Source: an uncultured Demequina sp. (GTDB lineage: Bacteria; Actinomycetota; Actinomycetes; Actinomycetales; Demequinaceae). Taken from it: 10,088 nucleotides of DNA. The notes beneath the pieces are model-generated. The model saw only the letters and a program-made list of their open reading frames with translations. It was not told where the DNA came from and did not search any database. How positions within the stretch are numbered: the first letter of the stretch is position 1; each line of letters opens with the position of its first letter. Position numbers and translations under genes: made by a program. Below, one piece after another: positions 7,056 through 10,088 of the stretch. The stretch covers positions 1 to 10,088 of the forward strand of contig CALALQ010000192.1 in NCBI GenBank assembly GCA_937925595.1, in the 5' to 3' direction.

Positions 7056-7524
7056 CGGGAGCCGAATCGAGAACCTCGCAGGCTACCGCTACGTCGGGCG
7101 GCAGCAGCGAGGTCAGAACGGTGATCACTGTGTCGTGGTACTCCTCGGGAATGCGCGAGATCAGCACCTCGTGCATGAGCCGCTCAAACGCATCGCGCCC
7201 CTCGTCGACCACTCGTCGCCCTTCAGGCGTGAGCACCGCCCATGACGCGCGCCGGTCGTCATCGCACGGCTGTCGTTCGACGAGCCCCAGTTGCACCAGG
7301 CGATCAATGGCGTGGCTCAGGCGGGACAGGCTTGAATCGGTCGCTCTCGCGACGGCGGCGAGTTGCACGCTCTCATCAGGGTGTTCCCGTATGGTCTCAA
7401 GCAGCGTGAACTGAAAGCGGCTCACTCCGGTGACGGAGCGCATGCGCTCGTCGATCATTCCGGGGACGGTGGTGAGGAGCGCGTTGTAGCGATTCCACAG
7501 GAGTCGTTCGCGTTCGGTCGCCAC
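7039..7524 (-). CDS. MarR-family transcriptional regulator
   Basis: This 161-aa protein has the MarR winged-helix layout. An N-terminal helical dimerisation part (about 1-45) contains SRFQFTLLETI. The recognition-helix region is LAAVARATDSSLSRLSHAIDRL, and the wing is DDDRRASWAVLTPEG, matching the family D-x-R...LT-x-x-G signature. A C-terminal dimerisation helix pair follows. No redox-sensing cysteine pair is evident. MarR proteins are cytoplasmic dimers that usually repress a divergent gene and release DNA on ligand binding. Here the divergent partner is the DoxX-like gene 57 bp away, the likely target. The start is GTG at 7522-7524 with no Shine-Dalgarno, but TACCAT (7531-7536) is spaced exactly for a leaderless transcript. 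Its 3' end overlaps the Ig-repeat gene by 17 bp on the opposite strand. Confidence 0.9.
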   Translation of the reverse strand: MATERERLLWNRYNALLTTVPGMIDERMRSVTGVSRFQFTLLETIREHPDESVQLAAVARATDSSLSRLSHAIDRLVQLGLVERQPCDDDRRASWAVLTPEGRRVVDEGRDAFERLMHEVLISRIPEEYHDTVITVLTSLLPPDVAVACEVLDSAPVTGSA

Positions 7525-7581
7525 CGGTCGATGGTAATGGAGCAGGGTGCCCGCGCGTCAGTACCTAATGGAAGGGCAACG
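7525..7581. promoter_or_regulatory. Divergent marR / doxX-like intergenic region with repeated TAATGGA
   Basis: The 57-bp spacer holds TAATGGA at 7535-7541 and again at 7566-7572, 31 bp apart (three helical turns). The first overlaps the minus-strand TACCAT -10-like box (7531-7536) of marR. The second runs into the GGAAGGG Shine-Dalgarno (7570-7576) of the doxX-like gene. They could be MarR operator half-sites, but no clear palindrome is present and two short matches may be chance. Confidence 0.3.
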
Positions 7582-8049
7582 ATGGAGATCGTCTACTGGA
7601 TCGTTGGAGGCCTTGTCGCTGCGGCGTTCTTGATCACTGGCGTGTTCAAGTTGGTGCAGACAAAAGAACAGCTCAAGGCCAAGGGCATGAACTGGACGGA
7701 CTTGTACTCGCCGCGCGCGGTGAAGGGCATTGGGGTTCTCGAGCTGCTCGGCGCCGTGGGGCTCATCGTGCCGCCGCTCACGGGAATCGCTGTGTGGCTT
7801 GCTCCGGCAGCAGCTGTCGGTCTGGCTGCGGTGATGATTGGCGCCGCGCGCGCTCACCACAAGCTGGGCGAGACGATCGTGCCCAACGTCGTGCTTGGCG
7901 CGCTCGCGCTCGCGACCGCGCCCGGCGAGCGGCATGACCTCCCAGATCCGAACTCGGGCAAGCACGGCGCTGTCCCAAGACGCAGCGAATCGCGACGGAC
8001 GTTTGGGGGGCACGAGACCAACCTACTTCGCGCGTTCGACCGGCGGTAG
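7582..8049 (+). CDS. DoxX-like four-helix membrane protein with an altered C-terminus
   Basis: Start ATG at 7582 is preceded by GGAAGGG (7570-7576). The 155-aa product has a DoxX-like core: helices near 4-24, 47-65, 68-87 and 98-112, with the family-typical KLxxxKEQLKAKGMxW segment (23-38), VKGIGVLELLGAVGLI, and NVVLGALAL in helix 4. DoxX-like proteins are small integral membrane proteins of poorly defined function, some linked to redox or thiol stress. Normal members end shortly after helix 4, at about 115-125 aa. Here the last 40 or so residues are charged and unlike the family, because the frame runs antisense through a relict of an ABC transporter gene (7918-8013) and into the next promoter region. 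The four helices look complete, so the protein may still fold. It is divergent from, and probably controlled by, the MarR gene. Confidence 0.8.
   Translation: MEIVYWIVGGLVAAAFLITGVFKLVQTKEQLKAKGMNWTDLYSPRAVKGIGVLELLGAVGLIVPPLTGIAVWLAPAAAVGLAAVMIGAARAHHKLGETIVPNVVLGALALATAPGERHDLPDPNSGKHGAVPRRSESRRTFGGHETNLLRAFDRR
7918..8013 (-). pseudogene. Truncated 5' end of a second copy of ABC half-transporter B
   Basis: Read leftward from GTG at 8011-8013, 32-34 codons align without gaps to the N-terminus of the intact gene at 4302. About 23 of 34 residues are identical, including the blocks AVLAR, RIW and MPLAG. Homology stops abruptly near 7918, exactly where the DoxX-like coding sequence loses its family resemblance. 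The reading frame stays open further left only as antisense of DoxX and has no transporter features. This is a deletion remnant marking a former second ABC operon. It also supports the GTG start chosen for the intact gene. Confidence 0.8.
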
Positions 8050-8070
8050 GGGTCCGGGCCAGAAAGTCGT

Positions 8071-8162
8071 AACGATTTGAAACGCCGGGCACGGTTTTCG
8101 ACACACACCGGAAAATCGGCTATAAATCGGACACGACTTTCGAAAATGTCAAAACGATTTGA
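8071..8162 (+). repeat. Direct repeats AACGATTTGA bracketing an 82-bp promoter segment
   Basis: AACGATTTGA occurs at 8071-8080 and 8153-8162. In the first promoter copy a single AACGATTTGA (4361-4370) joins the left flank of the first repeat (AGTCGT) to the right flank of the second (CC...TTTGATGTGTGAC). This is the footprint of recombination between the repeats, either deletion in copy 1 or duplication in copy 2. Related decamers AACGGTTTGA (4385-4394) and CACGCTTTGA (8178-8187) continue the series. Confidence 0.65.
8098..8126 (+). promoter_or_regulatory. Predicted strong promoter unique to the second copy
   Basis: TCGACA (8098-8103), a 17-bp spacer and TATAAA (8121-8126) each match the sigma-70 consensus at 5/6 positions. 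The segment is AT-rich compared with its surroundings. The predicted +1 near 8133 would give a leader of about 120 nt that carries the CRP-type palindrome and a hairpin. The equivalent segment is absent upstream of 4459. Confidence 0.5.
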
Positions 8163-8188
8163 CCCGAAAGGCGTTCACACGCTTTGAT
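8159..8188 (+). promoter_or_regulatory. Predicted promoter shared with the first copy
   Basis: TTGACC (8159-8164), an 18-bp spacer and TTTGAT (8183-8188) correspond to the pair at 4367-4395. The predicted start would fall inside the adjacent palindrome. Conservation between the two diverged copies is the main support. Confidence 0.4.
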
Positions 8189-8206
8189 GTGTGACATCCG
8201 TCACAC
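8189..8206. promoter_or_regulatory. CRP/GlxR-type palindromic operator, copy 2
   Basis: GTGTGACATCCGTCACAC keeps TGTGA-N6-TCACA and differs from copy 1 at one base. The spacing to the downstream conserved block TTTGCTGTCTACCAGCC and to the TTTGAT box is the same as in copy 1, although other flanking bases have diverged. This selective conservation argues for a functional protein-binding site. Confidence 0.65.
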
Positions 8207-8214
8207 CGTGACGG
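8198..8214 (+). promoter_or_regulatory. Second overlapping inverted repeat / possible leader hairpin
   Basis: CCGTCAC-ACC-GTGACGG forms a perfect 7-bp stem with a 3-base loop and shares its left arm with the CRP-type palindrome, giving three GTGAC half-sites in a row. In copy 1 the equivalent (4405-4421) keeps a 6-bp stem with a 5-base loop. There is no following T-run, so it is not a terminator. It could be an extra regulator half-site or an RNA structure in the leader. Confidence 0.4.
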
Positions 8215-8254
8215 CTCTTTGCTGTCTACCAGCCGTGTTCCAGGGGAGGGAACC

Positions 8255-10088
8255 TTGTCTGCTCGTGTACTCGCCATCAAACCGTCTTGGGGCCGCGGCG
8301 GGGTCGCTCTGATGACCGTGGTGGCGCTCGCGCTGTCGATCGTGGCGGTGTCGGCTCCTCCGGCAAGTGCCGCCAACTACACCTTGAGCGGCGCCGTGAC
8401 GCTGCCTTCGGGCTACACCCCGGCGCACCTCGGCAGCACGAGAGTGTGGCTGAACAACACCGCGACGAAGGAATCGAAGGCGGGCTCGTACAACCCAGCC
8501 ACCGGTCGGTGGAGCGCCACCAACGTGCCTGCAGGCTCGTACACGCTCAGGATCATCCCGGACGAGTCCTCGCCGCTTTCCTGGGAGTACTACGGGAACA
8601 AGATCCGTCCCGAAGACGCGACGGTGGTGACGGTCGCGGCGAACATCTCCAACCTCGACTTCGCCCTTGAGCTCAAGATCCCCGACGCCGCGGTGAATCC
8701 CGACATCTTCAAGGGAGACAAGACGGCTGGGTTCTTGTTTGTAGGCGACACGATTCGCGCCGTGGCCCCGGTGTTCAGCGGCTTCTCGTACAGCAGCGTC
8801 ACGTTCCGCTGGTATCTCGACAGTGTCTACACGCCCCGCATCTCTGGCACCCAGTACACGCTGACGCCGGCCGAGCTCGACCAGCGCATCGGGATTGGCG
8901 CGGTGATCTCAAAGCCGGGCTACACGCCTCGCGAGTTCAAGTACACGAACATCTTCAAGATCGACCGCGGCAAGTTCACCGCTCCTGCGGAGGTGGTCAT
9001 CAACGGCACGCGACGTGTAGGCGAGACGCTGACCGCCGTGCCGGGAGCGTGGTCTCCCACGCCCTCCTCGATCTTGTATCAGTGGAAGCGCGGCTCAGTC
9101 GACATCCCAGGTGCGACCAAGTCCACGTACAAGCTCACGCCAGCGGACAGAGGTCACCTGGTGCGCGTGAGCGTCACCGCCAAGCTGCACGGCTATGCGG
9201 ATAGGACCCTGACGTCTGAAGGTCAGACGGTGATGCTGGGTCTGTATACATCGGCGCCTTCGCCCACGTTCCCGCAGGCTCCTCGAGTCGGCACTCCCCT
9301 CAAGGCCACGGTGGGCACGTGGCTTCCCAAGCCCGACACGATCACCTACCAGTGGACGCGAGAAGGCGAGTACATCAAGGGAGCCACCAAGACGACCTAT
9401 ACGCCCACCGCCGCGGACCTGGGTTTGCGGCTTGAGTTCCGCGTGTACGTCGACAAGGACGGCTACGGCAACACGTGGCGCACCACGGGCGGCACCACCG
9501 TCCTGCCGGGACTGTTCAAGGTCTCCAAGGCGCCGTCAATCAGCGGCGAGCTGAAGCCTGGTGCGACGCTCACGGCCAGCCCGGGCACCTGGTCGCCTGC
9601 TCCCAAGTTCACCTACCAGTGGCTGCGCGATGGCGAGCCCATCGCGGGTGCGACTAAGGCGAAGTACAAGCTTCCGGCGAACGCGCGCGGCAGCAAGTTC
9701 ACCGTACAGGTGACGGCCACCAAGACCGCATACGAGACCACGACCCGCACCAAGAGCGTGTCCGTGCTCCATCTGTTCAAGAAGACGCCCAAGCCTGCCA
9801 TCACTGGCTCGGCATACAAGGGCGCGAAGCTCACGGCGAAGCCCGGCACGTGGTCGCCCGCTCCGGACAGCCTCTCGTATCAGTGGTATCGCAATGGCAA
9901 GGCGATCAGTGGGGCGAAGTCCGCGACGTACAAGCTCGTCGCTGCGGATTCCGGCAAGACCATCACGGTGAAGGTGACGGGCAAGAAGGCCGGCTTCAAG
10001 GCGGTGGCGAAGACGTCTGCAAAGAAGGTGCTCAAGAAGTTCTTCACCAAGTCGCCTGCTCCGAAGATCTCTGGAACGGGCAAGGTCG
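8255..10088 (+). CDS. Secreted multi-repeat Ig-like surface protein, paralogue 2 (C-terminus cut by window edge)
   Basis: Start TTG at 8255 follows GGGGAGGG (8243-8250) at four bases, and 611 codons remain open to the edge. The signal peptide has Arg4, Lys9 and Arg14, a hydrophobic core about 17-33, and likely cleavage after A-S-A (37-39). The N-terminal beta domain (41-140, NYTLSGAVT...GRWSATNVPAGSYTL) and divergent first repeat with GYTPREF (about 150-238) match paralogue 1 one for one. Ig-like repeats follow near 243-328, 332-418, 424-505 and 510-595, and a new one begins at 600. Each repeat is more like its positional counterpart in paralogue 1 than like its neighbour, so the gene was copied after the array had formed. 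By analogy about 170 residues lie beyond the window. No anchor is seen in the visible part. Function is probably extracellular, envelope-associated and basic. It has its own promoter region with the CRP-type site. Confidence 0.87.
   Translation, partial: MSARVLAIKPSWGRGGVALMTVVALALSIVAVSAPPASAANYTLSGAVTLPSGYTPAHLGSTRVWLNNTATKESKAGSYNPATGRWSATNVPAGSYTLRIIPDESSPLSWEYYGNKIRPEDATVVTVAANISNLDFALELKIPDAAVNPDIFKGDKTAGFLFVGDTIRAVAPVFSGFSYSSVTFRWYLDSVYTPRISGTQYTLTPAELDQRIGIGAVISKPGYTPREFKYTNIFKIDRGKFTAPAEVVINGTRRVGETLTAVPGAWSPTPSSILYQWKRGSVDIPGATKSTYKLTPADRGHLVRVSVTAKLHGYADRTLTSEGQTVMLGLYTSAPSPTFPQAPRVGTPLKATVGTWLPKPDTITYQWTREGEYIKGATKTTYTPTAADLGLRLEFRVYVDKDGYGNTWRTTGGTTVLPGLFKVSKAPSISGELKPGATLTASPGTWSPAPKFTYQWLRDGEPIAGATKAKYKLPANARGSKFTVQVTATKTAYETTTRTKSVSVLHLFKKTPKPAITGSAYKGAKLTAKPGTWSPAPDSLSYQWYRNGKAISGAKSATYKLVAADSGKTITVKVTGKKAGFKAVAKTSAKKVLKKFFTKSPAPKISGTGKV
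8981..10088 (+). repeat. Tandem Ig-like repeat array in paralogue 2 (continues past the edge)
   Basis: Four complete 82-88-codon repeats and the start of a fifth follow the pattern G...VG..L.A.PGTWSP.P...YQW.R.G..I.GA...YK...AD.G....V.VT.K..GY. Lysine content rises in the fourth repeat (GKKAGF, AKKVLKKFF), repeating the charge gradient of paralogue 1. Confidence 0.75.

Noticed and set aside
7056..7080. Terminator between the Ig-repeat gene and marR
   Set aside because: The genes overlap tail-to-tail and no GC-rich hairpin followed by a T-run is visible.
7363..7581. Longer 228-aa start for the DoxX-like gene
   Set aside because: It would run through the marR coding region. GGAAGGG and the first membrane helix support ATG at 7582.
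7558..8013. 151-aa minus-strand frame opposite the DoxX-like gene
   Set aside because: Only its first 32-34 codons are homologous to the ABC gene; the rest is antisense to DoxX with no transporter features.
1..10088. tRNA, rRNA, CRISPR array, insertion sequence or transposase
   Set aside because: No cloverleaf, rRNA core sequence, spaced short repeats, transposase frame or terminal inverted repeats were recognised. The repeats present are protein-coding or promoter repeats.

Overview
The window is high-GC DNA whose codon use, frequent GTG/TTG starts and apparent leaderless genes suggest an actinobacterium, probably Micrococcales-like. That placement is inferred from general character; no marker gene fixes it.

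Layout: (1) 1-447, minus: the N-terminal 149 residues of a Maf-family nucleotide pyrophosphatase, running off the left edge. (2) 448-577: a short gap with two copies of an 18-bp dyad motif 41 bp apart. (3) 578-4302, minus: two full-length ABC exporter half-transporters (TMD plus NBD), joined by a TAATG overlap and probably forming a heterodimer. (4) 4303-4458: a divergent promoter region with a CRP/GlxR-type palindrome. (5) 4459-4662, plus: a 67-codon internally deleted relict of a secreted Ig-repeat protein. (6) 4719-7055, plus: an intact 778-aa Sec-secreted protein with a prealbumin-like N-terminal domain and seven Ig-like repeats that become strongly basic toward the C-terminus. (7) 7039-7524 minus and 7582-8049 plus: a divergent MarR regulator / DoxX-like membrane protein pair. 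(8) 7918-8013, minus: the first 32 codons of a second copy of the downstream-facing ABC gene, embedded antisense in the DoxX 3' end. (9) 8014-8254: a second copy of the divergent promoter region with the same palindrome. (10) 8255-10088, plus: a paralogue of the secreted protein, from a TTG start and running off the right edge.

The main reading is that the locus is a duplicated module of [ABC exporter gene <- shared regulated promoter -> secreted Ig-repeat protein]. In the second copy the ABC gene was deleted down to its first codons, with the breakpoint fused to DoxX. In the first copy an extra secreted-protein gene collapsed to a mini-ORF, and the promoter lost about 82 bp between 10-bp direct repeats. 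The conserved arrangement suggests coordinated control of exporter and surface proteins. Because the surface proteins carry their own Sec signal peptides, the ABC pair probably moves something else. All function calls rest on sequence patterns read by eye; no database search was run.
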